The notes under the pieces are model-generated. The model searched no databases. It saw only the letters and a list, made by a program, of their open reading frames with translations, and was not told the origin of the DNA. The translations under genes and the position numbers were made by a program. Shown one piece after another: positions 44,034-54,995 of a stretch of 64,000 nucleotides of DNA (within the stretch, counting starts at the first letter, position 1; every line of letters begins with the position of its first letter). This DNA is from Hippopus hippopus (lineage: Eukaryota > Mollusca > Bivalvia > Cardiida > Cardiidae). Where the stretch lies: the NCBI GenBank assembly GCA_946811185.2, contig OX328096.1, positions 38,638,011-38,702,010 on the forward strand, given 5' to 3'.

Positions 44034-44251
44034 TTAACCGTTTACCACTCACTTGTAACGACTCTGAAAAAGCAAGCTTTTACAAACATCGAGGAAAGAG
44101 GGGATATTGCATGAAACCGGCATTATTTTCCTTTTACCACAATGTTTCTACCCTATCAAGAGCAAATTTCGTCCTTAATTTGAGCCACCCTGAATTTGTC
44201 GTCTGCAAATGCTTTCAATTTCAACTTAGTCTGAAATTTCGTAAAGAATAA
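44034..44251 (-). mobile_element. family C MITE, minus strand, diverged
   Basis: TTAACCGTTTACCACTC, CCACAATGTTTCTACCCTAT, GTCGTCTGCAAATGCTTTCA and GTCTGAAATTTCGTAAAGAA are the reverse-order blocks of family C. Confidence 0.65.
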
Positions 44252-44554
44252 ACGCTTATTGCAATGAATTGTTATCATAATCACTTACATCCATCATTAT
44301 TAGAACTGAAATCTTTACGTAATATAATCCGTTTGTTTTCCTCGAAAAAATTTCCTTCAACTACACTTCTCTTCAAAACTGAATAACACAATGATAAAAT
44401 TATCTTGACACAGAGAATCCAACAGTTCTAGAATGCATCGGACGTGTTCATGTTTTTCTAAGGACATAGACCAAGGGCCTGTATCTGTGTAACTGTATAC
44501 GATATACTATTGTCGAACAACGCGGGATAAATGAAACACAAGCGTTAATGTCAA

Positions 44555-44768
44555 TGAACCCTTAGACCGCTTATTACGTCTGTCTCTTTTGCAGACAAAG
44601 AAGATGAATCTATGGTATGCACAGAATATGCAATCTTATGTCGGATCTGCAGTGTGAGCTACCTTGTAATAATCCGACTAAAACAGCCCTGGATGGAGTT
44701 GCAATAATTAAGCATTTTTCCCGAAATGGAAAATGCCAATTTCATCAATCCAGCGCTCTAAGGGTTAA
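44555..44768 (+). mobile_element. family F MITE, diverged
   Basis: GAACCCTTAGACCGC opens, GCGCTCTAAGGGTTAA closes, and TTTTGCAGACA with ATGCAATCTTATGTCGG mark the core. Confidence 0.55.
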
Positions 44769-44799
44769 CAGGGTCAGAGATTACAAGAATCGTATTAAC

Positions 44800-46060
44800 A
44801 GAGAACATCCTCGGACGTCCCTCATAGGACCTATGAAGTCAACCGTCAAATGATGTTGGTTATCCTTAATAGAATGGTAAACATTGTGCGAAACGGAGAA
44901 AATGTTCGTTGCCGGTATTTTCTCATGTTCCTGCAAGGTTTCAAAATACTCTTCCATTTTTTTTAAAAGCCCCATTCTTTAAGGTCATTAAAACTCAGCA
45001 CATGTATTGTAATCTAAAAGTTAAATCTCCGTTTTGAACATCGAAAGTCGTTTGTTTTGAAACTCTTCTCAATCTTGATAAAATATATATCAAATAAAAT
45101 GGTAAACAATTTAAAAAAAAAGGCCTTTTAACCGAAAGACAAAATTTTTACAACCTCAGCGAAAAAAAACAAAACTTTTCGAAATACTTTTGGAAAAGTA
45201 GAAAATGCTAGTAACCAGTATTTTCTCCCTTTACCATTATGTTTTGTAGTTTTTCCCAGCCAAACGGCACATTTTCAGCTGCTCTTAACTTATCGTCTGC
45301 TAATTGCTTTAATGTAGACGGCCCTAATTTTTTGTTATTTTCTAAAGGCTTTTGTAAAGGGTTACTAAGACCAGGGATCGTATATACACATGTAAGATCC
45401 CTGCTAAGATGGAAAAAATTGTCAGAAAGTAAAATAAATAATGTTGATTATCATTATTTGCTACTTTTCCTACAATGCTTTCAAAAGCCTCTTCTTCAAC
45501 ATTGTTAAAAGTCAGTATTGTGATGTAAAAGGCCGAATCTCAGTTTCTATACTCTGAAAGGCACCTTTCTAGAAACTCTTTGCTCTCTCAATAAAATTGT
45601 CTATGGAATAAAATGGTAAAGACTTTCCAGAAATAAATCATCTCATAACAGTTTTAGATCTATCAAAATTGATTGCATTTTCAAGCAAAAACTATTCTTC
45701 AACCCTTTACCATACCCTATCAAGTACTGTTTTAACAACCCTGAGGAAGAGGCCATATAAAAACTTTATTTTGAAAGGGAGAAATTTTCTTAACTCTTTA
45801 CAGGAAGAAAATATTTCACACTTGCCAAAATTGAATGCATTTTCAGGTAGCAACTTAAATCTGGCACCATTGATGGAACCTGTCTGAAATAGTATGGAAG
45901 ACATTTCAGGAAAAGGAGAAAATGTTAGTTAGCACCAAATTCTCCTTTTCACACCAAAAGTTCACAAGCCTTCTTCCTAAAGACCTTTTAAACTCATTAT
46001 TGGGGTAATAGAGGGGTAGATCTAAGTTTCTATACAACGAAAAAACATATACGGGAAATG
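44800..46060 (+). repeat. cluster of broken and nested family C MITEs
   Basis: At least four palindromic centres or halves occur in about 1.2 kb: near 44890-44940 (GGAGAAAATGTTCG...CGGTATTTTCTC), 45195-45235 (GAAAATGCTAGTAACCAGTA), 45440-45500 and 45905-45960. Left ends such as AACCCTTTACCATACCC (45700) and right ends interleave, so elements have landed in one another. The open frames crossing this region are repeat-derived. Confidence 0.65.
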
Positions 46061-46449
46061 GTAAATCAAAACTCTTTGCTATCACATAAAATTTTTCCTT
46101 CAAATAAAATGGCAAAGAGTTTCAGAAAAGTCCTTTCGTTTTAATTTTTTTCAACACATTTTCACAAGCCTTCTTCTCCAAGTTTGTTAAAACTCAGGAC
46201 AGTCAACTGGTCTCCATTGCACAGGAATATTGCACAACCCTATACACTTTGCTGTATCAGAAGAGGCGATTAAACTACAGGAAAATGTATCGCAATATGT
46301 TATGCCTATATTCCAAACTCGCCTTCATATTGTACTTTCAGTACTTTGATTTTCTTATTGCAGACAAAATTCCAGTAATGTTAGCTTCTCTTTTTAACCT
46401 GTTTTCGGTTGATAGACACCAAATACTTGCATCCGATGTTCTTTCCTTC

Positions 46450-46960
46450 TTTTTAAATGGACATACTTTCTGTTGGCAGAATCGAGAATCTTTTCATTAC
46501 AAAACAGTTGCTAACGTCAAGATATATGTAACAATTTGTTTCCATTTACCTGTGTATTACTTGGTCAAATTTGTAGAAAAAAATACAAAAGTTGCGGTTT
46601 AGAAGTGTATTACTATAATCTAAGGATGGTTGGTGAATACGGTCCCTTGTAGCTGTTACCCAATTCTAATAGACTTGTGATTCGCGCACTTTAATAATGC
46701 ATCTGCAAAAGTATCGATTCATGTCAACCTGCGCAATCTGCGCAGGCTGACATAGGTTGAAACTTTTTGCTGTTTGTAAATTTTCTAAATGACCAGGGAC
46801 CATTTTACCGTATAATTCAGTCGGTTATAAGAAAAACTGGATTTTTTGGATCTAGAATTATGTGCTGACTTGCTTAATATACAGTCTACTGCACTACGTA
46901 GACGGATTAAGCTTCATCTTCTCAGAATGCTCCTCATATATAATTCAATTTATGATTTAC
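46450..46960 (+). repeat. duplicated block (pairs with 39237-39760)
   Basis: See the paired block: the K-type right half, then TGGTTGGTGAATACGGTCCC, then the family D element and the CAATTTATGATTTAC flank, all collinear. Confidence 0.7.
46693..46937 (-). mobile_element. family D MITE, minus strand, lacking one end
   Basis: GTCAACCTGCGCAATCTGCGCAGGCTGAC, ATAATTCAGTCGGTTATAAG and GTAGACGGATTAAGCTTC follow the block order of 39491-39737, including the same missing end. Confidence 0.75.
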
Positions 46961-47111
46961 AAGTTTGAATAACAAATAGTTTCGATGATTTTAAGATAAT
47001 TTTACCTATAAATATGTTTATTGTTTGAATTATTTAATGTCACAGCTGTTGTGTAAATTTATGTGTTTGGGCTAGGGGTCCACAAACATATCGTCCTTGT
47101 ATAGACGATCG

Positions 47112-47312
47112 ACTTGTCTTGACTGCGCAGCTAAGTAGAAAGTGTAGGACTCGTAGCCTGGATGTCCTGGGTTCGAGCCTCACTGGAAGCACGCTGTTTT
47201 CGTGGGAGTGTTTGTTCACAAGACAAGCCCTAGCATAGTACTGGTAAAACCCGTGAACTACCGCCGTATTATGACTGAAATAATGTTGAAAGTGGCGTAA
47301 AACGCCATTCGC
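47112..47312 (+). mobile_element. tRNA-headed SINE, same type as 36905
   Basis: B-box GGGTTCGAGCCTCACTGG, then GTTTTCGTGGGAGTGT, CACAAGACA, AGTACTGGTAAAACC and TATGACTGAAATAATGTTG. The A-box region (GCAGCTAAGTAG) is worn. Confidence 0.75.
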
Positions 47313-47436
47313 TTGTCTTAAAAGTCCCTGTTAATGAATAGCCTGCGATAGCTCCATACCATTTCAGATAGAATATATTACTTCCCTTCAACACATGTTT
47401 TGAATGTGCCATGTTTAATTGTTGAACATCTTTGAT

Positions 47437-47730
47437 CGAGCCCGGTAGCGCAGTCAGTAGCTTACATGACTTGAGACCAGGGGTCGCTGGTTCAAATTCC
47501 CAACTCGGCTGATTTCTTTCCGAGAACTGATGACAGTAATTGCTTCAAGATTCATTCTTCTTTCACCGCTGATCATTGTTTCGACGATAGTTATGTGGGA
47601 AAGCAGCCAATGGCTTGGGAGAATATCTTGCAACGTACTGGTAAAAGAAACTCCAGGGAAGCATTGACAGATGCACTGGCCACCGCACTATAGCTGAAAT
47701 AATGTTGAAAACGAACGTTAGGACACGTTA
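47437..47730 (+). mobile_element. tRNA-headed SINE, second type, with complete head
   Basis: GAGCCCGGTAGCGCAGTCAG (A-box) and GGTTCAAATTCCC (B-box) form the head. The body has CTGATCATTGTTTCGACGAT, CAATGGCTTGGGAGAATAT, ACGTACTGGTAAAAGAAACT and AGCTGAAATAATGTTGAAAA. The same type occurs at 37136, 55503 and, inverted, at 60613. Confidence 0.85.
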
Positions 47731-47854
47731 CAAACAAAATATAGATAATTTTTTGTTTGTGCACTATATTCCAGTAAGGATATACTGTATACATTGTAAT
47801 AGTACTAGTACATTGTACTAGCAAGTGTTCTGTTTAATAGTAGACTCTCGTTAC

Positions 47855-47940
47855 TGGGATTGGTGTAAGCCATTACGACAGGATTCATTCATTCTTATCT
47901 CACAGCTGAACATTGTTTCTATTTTGTATATGGCTGAAAG
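47855..47940 (+). repeat. SINE body fragment
   Basis: ACGACAGGATTCATTCATTC and GCTGAACATTGTTTC-TTTTG-ATATGGC match the middle of the second SINE type. Confidence 0.5.
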
Positions 47941-48515
47941 GACTCAGCGAACTTGGCTAGACAGTTTTGCTCGTTGTACAGATAAAGAAATCCCATTGCA
48001 TGATGGATTTATAAATACACGCGGCTTTGTACAGCTGAAAAACGTCTTAAAAACTGCTCTAACGTCAAAATATAGATTCGTATTCTGTTTTTTCCCAAAG
48101 GTGATAAATTACAGAGTATTTTCCAAGAATAAAAGGCTAAACTTTCCAGTTTCCTGTGTGTGGGCGGGGATGGAGTGATTTAATCGTACTATTTTTGTAT
48201 AATCTGTAAATATTGTTGCATATAAATCATTGTCAACATGGCCCATTTTTTTTTCCTGGTAGACTCTTGCTTTTAGTATGCCATGGCCAAGTGTCTCAGT
48301 TCTATATAAAATCGTGACTACCTTTTATCAGAACTACTTGTAAATATGATGTTCCAACTAGCACTGCTGTTTGTTCTCCCATCAACAAGTACGTCATTTT
48401 TTTACGCTTATTATCTAGTTAATTTTGCTTTCATCGTGCAGTCTGATCTTGGCTTGATATGGTCATTTCTATTGTGAAAGTTTCTGGATTAAACATGAAA
48501 AGGGAAGATAACCAT
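47941..48515. other. no supported gene
   Basis: A 117-codon open frame (47825-48178 +) begins inside the SINE fragment and has no recognisable domain. Confidence 0.45.
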
Positions 48516-48857
48516 CTTGATTCTAGACACTTTACTAAACAATCCCGTATCTTAACGACCCTGAGGACGGGAGGCTGAAAATATTGTGGGAAAAGAAGAA
48601 AATGCTTGTAACGAGCATTTTCTCCTATACCCAGAATGTGTTTTACCTTCTGTCCCATTTGAAAAAAAATTATGCAGTTCCAAAAGGGACGCATATGCAC
48701 ATCGCAAAATAAATTTGGCTCAAACAGAGGGATTTGTCTTTGAAAGTGTTGTGAAAATTGTTGAGAAAGCAGAAAACACTTACCCTTTTTTATTCACATT
48801 TTTTTAAGTATGTAGCCATAGAATCATGAAAAATGGATAGTTTGGTAAAGAGTTAAC
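48516..48857 (-). mobile_element. family C MITE, enlarged by inserted sequence
   Basis: Left part TACTAAACAATCCCGTATCT, CGACCCTGAGGA, then the palindrome AAGAAGAAAATGCTTGTAAC / GAGCATTTTCTCCTATACCC. About 150 bp of unlike sequence follows before TGGATAGTTTGGTAAAGAGTTAA. It abuts the next family C element. Confidence 0.6.
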
Positions 48858-49081
48858 CCTTTCCCAAACAATCCCTGGCTTCTACGACCCTGAGATAGAA
48901 GCCTTTTGAAAACATTGTGGGAAAAGGAGAAAATGCTGGTAACCAGCATTTTCTCCTTTTCCCACAATGTTTTCTACCCTGCTGGAAACAAATTTCAATT
49001 TTTGAGTTACGTTTATTTTGTCATCTGCAAGTGCTTTCAGTTTGGACCAGTCTAAAATTTTGTCGTTTGGTAAAGAGTTAA
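48853..49081 (-). mobile_element. family C MITE, best copy: 229 bp, TTAA to TTAA
   Basis: TTAACCCTTTCCCAAACAAT faces TCGTTTGGTAAAGAGTTAA. At its heart 48908-48940 and 48942-48974 are perfect 33-bp inverted arms around a single base. Landmarks are TGGGAAAAGGAG, AAATGCTGGT and GTCATCTGCAAGTGCTTTCA. No ORF is present. Confidence 0.92.
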
Positions 49082-49151
49082 ATGGGTTTGTAAACTAGAA
49101 ATGAGTGAAAGCTCGACTTTTACAATCAGCAACATCTACATGCTGCTCCGG

Positions 49152-49379
49152 TCAACCCATTTCCCAAACAATACCCTATTTTTATGATCCTGAGAAAGAT
49201 GGCGTTTGAAAACTGTGGGAAAAGGAGAAAATGATGGTAATCAGCATTTTCTCCTTTTCCTACAATGCTTATGTCCTCACGTGGATCATGTCAAATGAGC
49301 AACAGTTTTTCGTAGTTGTCCAATTTGTCATGTGTATTTTTTTTTTTTAATTTGGACAAGCCATCTTTTATAGGGTTAA
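49152..49379 (-). mobile_element. family C MITE
   Basis: CAACCCATTTCCCAAACAAT opens and CTTTTATAGGGTTAA closes, with GGAGAAAATGATGGTAATCA / GCATTTTCTCCTTTTCC at the centre. It lies only 70 bp from the previous copy. Confidence 0.8.
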
Positions 49380-49688
49380 TGTCCTCTTTAAATTAACGTA
49401 TGCTAGCAGTTTGTCAAGATTTTTTTTTAAAATCAACAACTTCTGATTTACAGAACAGAGAATTATTAAGACTTTAAGTTTACATACATCGTCTTATCGC
49501 AATAAACAACGCAAAATGATAAGCTAATGTCATGTAAGGTTAGTTCCACGTCATATTTACAGATCTTCCAACAGACTATTTGGGAAACAGTTAATGTGAT
49601 ACACATAAAGAACATATTTCTGCTAAACTTTTATTTTCGAAGAACAAAGCAAAATAACAAACACTTTTGATGTACTTTTTTGAAAAAA

Positions 49689-49723
49689 AAAAAATAAAAT
49701 AAAATAAAATAAAATTAAAAAAA

Positions 49724-49754
<31 letters not shown>

Positions 49755-49766
49755 AAATAATAATCA
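49689..49766. repeat. (AAAT)n / (AATA)n microsatellite
   Basis: Runs of AAAATAAAATAAAATAAAAT are followed by AAATAAATAAATAAATAAAT. Confidence 0.9.
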
Positions 49767-50124
49767 TAAAGGTAGATTAGGCAACTTCAACTTACCCTCG
49801 AACCCGATTCCTTTGACTCTTTACTGGACGACAACATTTTGAGTTGTCAAAATTGTTAGCATTTGCAGACGTCATACGACATGTGTTCCTAGTATGGTCT
49901 ATACATGACGAACAAACAACGGGATATGAATATCTTATCATAACTACCAAATAAATGAAAAAAGCACCTGCTTGACATACTGGCAGTGAAAACAAATTGA
50001 CAAACCGTCACTGTACAGAATCCCAAGTCACTTACAATGCATACTTCCGGTCAGGGGGGACTACACTGTGGAAAATGTCAGTTATTTTTATGTGGGGTTT
50101 AAGAAGGTAACAGAAGATCAGTTA

Positions 50125-50315
50125 TCTACCTTTTCCAGAACGATCCAGTATTTTCGAAATAACCCAAAAGACGGCTTTTGAAAGTATTTAGAGAAAAGGA
50201 AAAATGCTAATGACCAACATTTTCTTATTTTCCCGGGCCACTCTATAAATTCAGATTCCGCCATCTGGATAACATTTCAATATAGATGAATCTAAAATTT
50301 AATCTTCAGGTAACA
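50125..50315 (-). repeat. family C MITE, diverged
   Basis: ACCTTTTCCAGAACGATCC, AAAGACGGCTTTTGAAAGTA, GGAAAAATGCTAATGACCAA / CATTTTCTTATTTTCCC and a right end AATCTTCAGGTAAC. The palindrome is still recognisable. Confidence 0.55.
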
Positions 50316-50534
50316 AGTGAAAAAATTCTCGAATGAGACAATTTATCAGACAGTTCATGTACAGTCGAATTTTTTTACACAGGTGTACTTTGTGGGTCCA
50401 TTCGACAAATTGGGGCATCGTGTCCATCCTTTTGTCCCCAGTATTACCACCCGCTGTGTGGAACGGACAGCAAGACATACGGTATGTAAACCCAAATTAC
50501 AATCTCTAACGTATTATGGAGGGAGTGAAAAAGA

Positions 50535-50535
50535 C

Positions 50536-50566
<31 letters not shown>

Positions 50567-50582
50567 CCAGAGAGAGAGAGAA
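50535..50582. repeat. (ACAG)n and (GA)n microsatellites
   Basis: GACAGACAGACAGACAGACA is followed by CCCAGAGAGAGAGAG. Confidence 0.9.
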
Positions 50583-51054
50583 TGCAGAAACAGAATGAGA
50601 TGGTGTTATCAAACCACCCTTGTCAACCAAGCTGTAAAGCTTGCACGAATTTCGAGTATCATAATTATCTCAGGTAATATGAAAAAGGCAAAGCCTCAAT
50701 ACGAGCGACGTGAATGGTTTGTGGAACAAATATCTATTAATTCGAATGACGACTTAGATTCTAGATCTTAAAATCAAAGGGTTTTGAGTTCGAATTCCGT
50801 CTTTGCCAAAACTAATTTTGAGCGTTGTCAAAAGTAGAAAGCATTTTTCTGTCGTAGATTTATACATGTGAAATAGGGCGAACTGTCCCTGATTTCCTAA
50901 ACAAAATAAAGACAGTTCCTTGACAATTTCGTTAATTTATGTCCAGAAAAATATCTTGGAATGATTATTGGTTCACATACTTGTAAAGACCATTTTACGG
51001 GAACATTTCCTCACTGCATGTAGATCTAGATCTATATAAGAGAGACTTTGATTT

Positions 51055-51440
51055 TTACGAGGAATCGGTCAGTAGGTTGGGAAGAATACTAGTATTGAGC
51101 AGAGTACTGGTAAAAGGAACTTCAGGAACGCATGGTAAGTGCACTTGCCGCCGCAATGAATATACACACAAAAGGAAGGAAAAAACAAACAAACAAACAA
51201 AATCTTTCTTTCATTTCTTCGTTAGTGCACAGGTCTACCCACGTTTTACCTGGAGTTTCTTTAAAATCAGAGCGTTTACATCGCTAAAATCAGATTATAG
51301 ACTATGTGGCTTTCCTTTTTCATCCCATCTGCTTTCCTACACATCCATCGTTGAAACAGTGATCAGTGCAGAGACAGGAATGAATTCTGTCGCAATGACT
51401 ATCTAGATCTAGATCTATCATCAATCCTAGGAAAGAAATT
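51055..51440. repeat. two SINE body fragments facing each other
   Basis: 51055-51172 (+) has CAGTAGGTTGGGAAGAATAC, AGAGTACTGGTAAAAGGAAC and CGCATGGTAAGTGCACTTGC. 51330-51440 (-) has GTTGAAACAGTGATCAG, GGAATGAATTCTGTCGCAAT and ATCATCAATCCTAGGAAAGA. Both match the second SINE type in opposite directions. Confidence 0.6.
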
Positions 51441-51535
51441 TGCCGAGTTTTCGGATAGATATCCAACTTACGGCAAAAAAACGCCAAACGTTTCGATCTA
51501 TTAACAAGCTTTCGTATCATTAAATAAATATATTT

Positions 51536-51792
51536 GAGCCATGTTGCGGTAAAAGAGGGTTTAATGCATCTCCGTTATGCATGATACCAAGCAAGTCATC
51601 ACATAATTTTACACCCATATTGTATGATAACTGACTGAATCAAAAGGCATGCAAACTGGTCCTTTGACATGTAGAACGTTGAAAAATAGATCTAGCAAAG
51701 AGTTTTTATCCGGGTTAGCTTGCGCGGACTGCACAGGCCGACCTGGGTCAATAGTTTTTGCAAACGCATTAAGCCCCCTTTTTAAAGATCAT
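51536..51792 (+). mobile_element. family D MITE, full-length, diverged
   Basis: GAGCCATGTTGCGGTAAAAG, TGATACCAAGCAAGTCATCA, AACTGACTGAATCA-AAGGCATGC, TTAGCTTGCGCGGACTGCAC and GCATTAAGCCCCCTTTTTAA, in the order seen at 3655-3915. Confidence 0.8.
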
Positions 51793-52224
51793 AAATCCGG
51801 CTTTCTCTGTAAATGGTATTTTGAAACAGCCAAAAAACTAGTTTAGTCATGATTTCTTCGACACAATGTTTTCCGCGAAAAACGGCTCGTGCATGACGTA
51901 AAAATAGTATGATTAATGACGTCATTATTTGCTAGCATAGATCATTACATACGTTTATACACAGATAGACGCTTAATACGCTGAAAGTAAGTAAGAAATT
52001 AGAAAATCTGTACTCATTAAACTGATAATGATTTTTAAGTAATCATCCGATCGGTAGATAATTTTTGTCATTTTTGACCAATCAGGTACTTGTGCGAAAG
52101 ATTGTAATACGTGTGACGCTGTGCGACTAACCAGAAGACACTCGATTTTTAGTCATCCCTATTTAGATTTAGACTAAAGCCCAGAACGAAGTCGGAATTT
52201 CATTTTTGAAAATGTAGAACGGTG

Positions 52225-52283
52225 TTACCGCAAAACGAGCTTCGCTCGTTACGGGCTTCGCCCGTAACTCGCTGTCGCTCGTT
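52225..52283. repeat. serial short hairpins (GAGC-TTC-GCTC, GGGC-TTC-GCCC)
   Basis: ACGAGCTTCGCTCGT, TACGGGCTTCGCCCGTA and a third CGCTGTCGCTCG follow one another, giving stable TTC/GAA triloop stems in single-stranded DNA or RNA. Confidence 0.8.
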
Positions 52284-53208
52284 ATAACTTTACAGTACAT
52301 GAAATGTAACATGATAAAATATAATTAATCTATTTGTAAGGCTGTATTGTGAATTAAAAAAGTTGCCATCCTTGTTAAACCAGGTAAAAAGTTTTATGAT
52401 GCATGCAGTGTATCACTGTGCCATCCTTGTTGACCCATGCATAGCCAACTTTCACGGACATGCCTTATCAGCAGTCTCGCATACCAAGAAATCGATGAGA
52501 ATAATCGATATCATACGTAAAGGTTCGGGAGTTTCCGGAGTTTGGCGAACTTAAACCGCGTATATACTAGTAATCCATATTTGATATCCCGCAGCTATAA
52601 AAGATAAGAGAAGCGTAACATTACGTAACAGTAGCCTGCATCAAATTTACAATCCTTGCCTAGATTGTATATCTGCCCTGGCGGTTTTTTTTTTTCGGAT
52701 TTCAACCTAAACCCTTTGTCTCCTTGAAGATCAATATATGGCTGGTCAGAATGTGCACCCATATCAGAGTGCTCAGAAAATTTGATTTACATTGGTCATC
52801 AGATACAGCAAGATTTTTCTTTGGAAAAGACCATTGAAATTGTTGTATTTAAGTTTTGTCAGTTTGTAAATGAATTCATTCCTCTGTTTAAGGGTCAAGT
52901 TTGGATTCTCTGAAACATTACTGATCCCTGCTGTTCGGCCCTTAAACTGCTCTGTGCGTCTAAATGCACTTTTTGCTGACAATGTAAACCAATAATTAAT
53001 AAACTGCAAATAAAGTTGTCTCATCTTGAATTCTAATTCGTCCAAATGCACTTTTGTTGACAGTGTAGATTTATAACAAGCTGCACAAAACAAATAGTCT
53101 GATCTTGGACCTGATCGATTCTGTGCGTCGATTTTTAAAAATCCTTGATATTACTATACCAACAGGTTGCTGCATCCAGCAAAAAATTCGGCATTTTGGG
53201 ATTCCGGT
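52284..53208. other. no supported gene
   Basis: An open frame at 52773-53093 (-) has no domain I recognise. Nearby text (TTTGCTGACAATGTAAACC, TTGTTGACAGTGTAGATTTA, AGTCTGATCTTGG) resembles worn family F cores. Confidence 0.45.
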
Positions 53209-53420
53209 TTAACACTAAATTCATAATACACTTTCGAGTCTAACGGACCTGAAAGAAAAGCCTTTTGAAAACTTTGTGGGAAAGGGAGAAAATTCTGGTA
53301 ACCAGCATTTTCTCCTGTTTCAAAGACAGGCATTATAATTTGAGTTGCATTTAATTTGTTGTCTGCAAATGCTTTTAACTTGATCGAGTCCAAAATTTCG
53401 TCATTTGGTAACGAGTTCAA
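53209..53420 (-). mobile_element. family C MITE
   Basis: TTAACACTAAATTCATAATA opens worn, ATTTGGTAACGAGTTCAA closes. The centre is GAGAAAATTCTGGTAACCAG / CATTTTCTCCTG. Confidence 0.7.
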
Positions 53421-53469
53421 CTTTTGACGGGAAAACGTGCTATATGCAGTTAAATATTAGTACCTCAGC

Positions 53470-53682
53470 AAATAATTCCATGGTTTTCCGACCCTGAGAA
53501 AGAAGGCTTTTGAAAACACACGGAAAGGTGAAAATCTTTGTGATCAACAAGTTCTCATTTTCCTACAATGTTTTCTACCCTTTCAAAAGCAAGTTTCATT
53601 ATGTGCCTCATTTGTCATCTGCAAATGCTTTCAACTTGAAAAAATAAAACTTAGAATTTAGTCGTTTAGTAAAAAGCTAAAG
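53470..53682 (-). mobile_element. family C MITE, diverged
   Basis: ATTCCATGGTTTTCCGACCC, TGAGAAAGAAGGCTTTTGAA, ACAATGTTTTCTACCCTTTC and GTCATCTGCAAATGCTTTCA are in family C order. The central palindrome is partly lost. Confidence 0.65.
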
Positions 53683-54375
53683 GTTATATCTTGATGAGGT
53701 AATTAAGTCAGAATTTACAAATTGTATTTTGTGTGTGTGGTTTGATTGTTTTTATTTGTATAATTTCCACTTCATAAAATTAAAGAAATAAAAAACAAGT
53801 GGGGGAGAAGGAGAAATAAAACCGATTTATAGCACATGTATTAATTTTGAATACGGCTCAGAACCGTCAGAGTAAATGTACATTGTTTTATGCACACGAA
53901 AAGTTACAGATTCAGCATATAAGAAAGCATACATTTAAAGTTATTTTTGATCGAACACAAAGGAGAAAATGTTTTGTTCCGAATATTCCATAGACCGTGT
54001 GGCGCCGATTTCTATTCGGTAATGCTTTTGCTTAATGAGCGATGTCGCCTTTTCTCACAATGTCTACTACTATTAATAGTTCTATCCATGCATTGAACTA
54101 TATTTTGATACATAAAGATGGGTACAACCTTTTCGCGGTTATGCTTTTTGCAGGTTGCGTCGTTTTAAATATGGAAGAATCAACAATTAGTCCCTCACTG
54201 TTTAGACTAATTCTTACCAATGAACAATGAATATATGAAAGTTGTTATAAGGGGAACATTTGGAAGATGCAAGAAACTGTTTGATTTAAAAAAAAAGAGT
54301 TGTTTGAAAAAGTTAGAGATCAACTGCATGGTCTTTAGAAGTCGTATTTTGTACAACGATAGGTTAATTTGTAAT

Positions 54376-54593
54376 TTAATTCTTCCCCAAACGACAAAAT
54401 TTTAGACTTGTCTGAATTTAGTGGTTTTTTTTTTTAAGACAAATAAAAGGCGACTCAAACGATGAAATCTGTCTCTAAAAGGATCAAAATCAGTGCGAGA
54501 AAAGGAGTAGATGCAATAACTTTTTACAAGTTGTTTTCAAAAGCTTTCTACTATAGGATCGTTAAATCTCGGGACTGTGTGGTACAGGATTAA
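54376..54593 (+). mobile_element. family C MITE, TTAA ends, worn centre
   Basis: TTAATTCTTCCCCAAACGAC opens, GACTGTGTGGTACAGGATTAA closes; TTAGACTTGTCTGAATTTAG and TTGTTTTCAAAAGCTTTCTA mark the arms. Confidence 0.7.
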
Positions 54594-54966
54594 GTATTAC
54601 CTTTTCCCACAGAGCAGTTTTAGAAGAGACTATTTCTCTGGGGTTTTCATGAGTGTATACGTAAATGATAATTATGCAGAAGCTAACTTTTTAAGTCATT
54701 TGTAAAGGAATATTCGTTTGTTTTACTCCCTTTTTTCCACAATATTCATAGTCTATGTCAATTTTAATATACTGGATCTAGTCATTCTTTTTACTGTTAA
54801 TACTCTTTGTAGCAGAAACTGATTGAGTGGTGTAAAAAAATTTTTTTTGAAAAGAAGATAACTTGTAAAAAGTTATTTATCTTCTAAAAAGTTATTGCAC
54901 TCGTTTCCATATTTTATCCTAAACAATTAACCGTATTTGTACAGCAATAGGTTAAAGTTGTTATTT

Positions 54967-54990
54967 AAATCAGGGATCGTATATACGATC
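54967..54990. repeat. perfect 24-bp palindrome
   Basis: CAGGGATCGTAT and its exact complement ATACGATCCCTG meet with no spacer. Related GGGATCGTATAT motifs occur at about 43476 and 45372. Confidence 0.85.
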
Positions 54991-54995
54991 CCTGT

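Noticed and set aside
46249..46602. 117-codon open frame
   Set aside because: It crosses dispersed repeat family K, part of which recurs at 39240 without the frame being kept.
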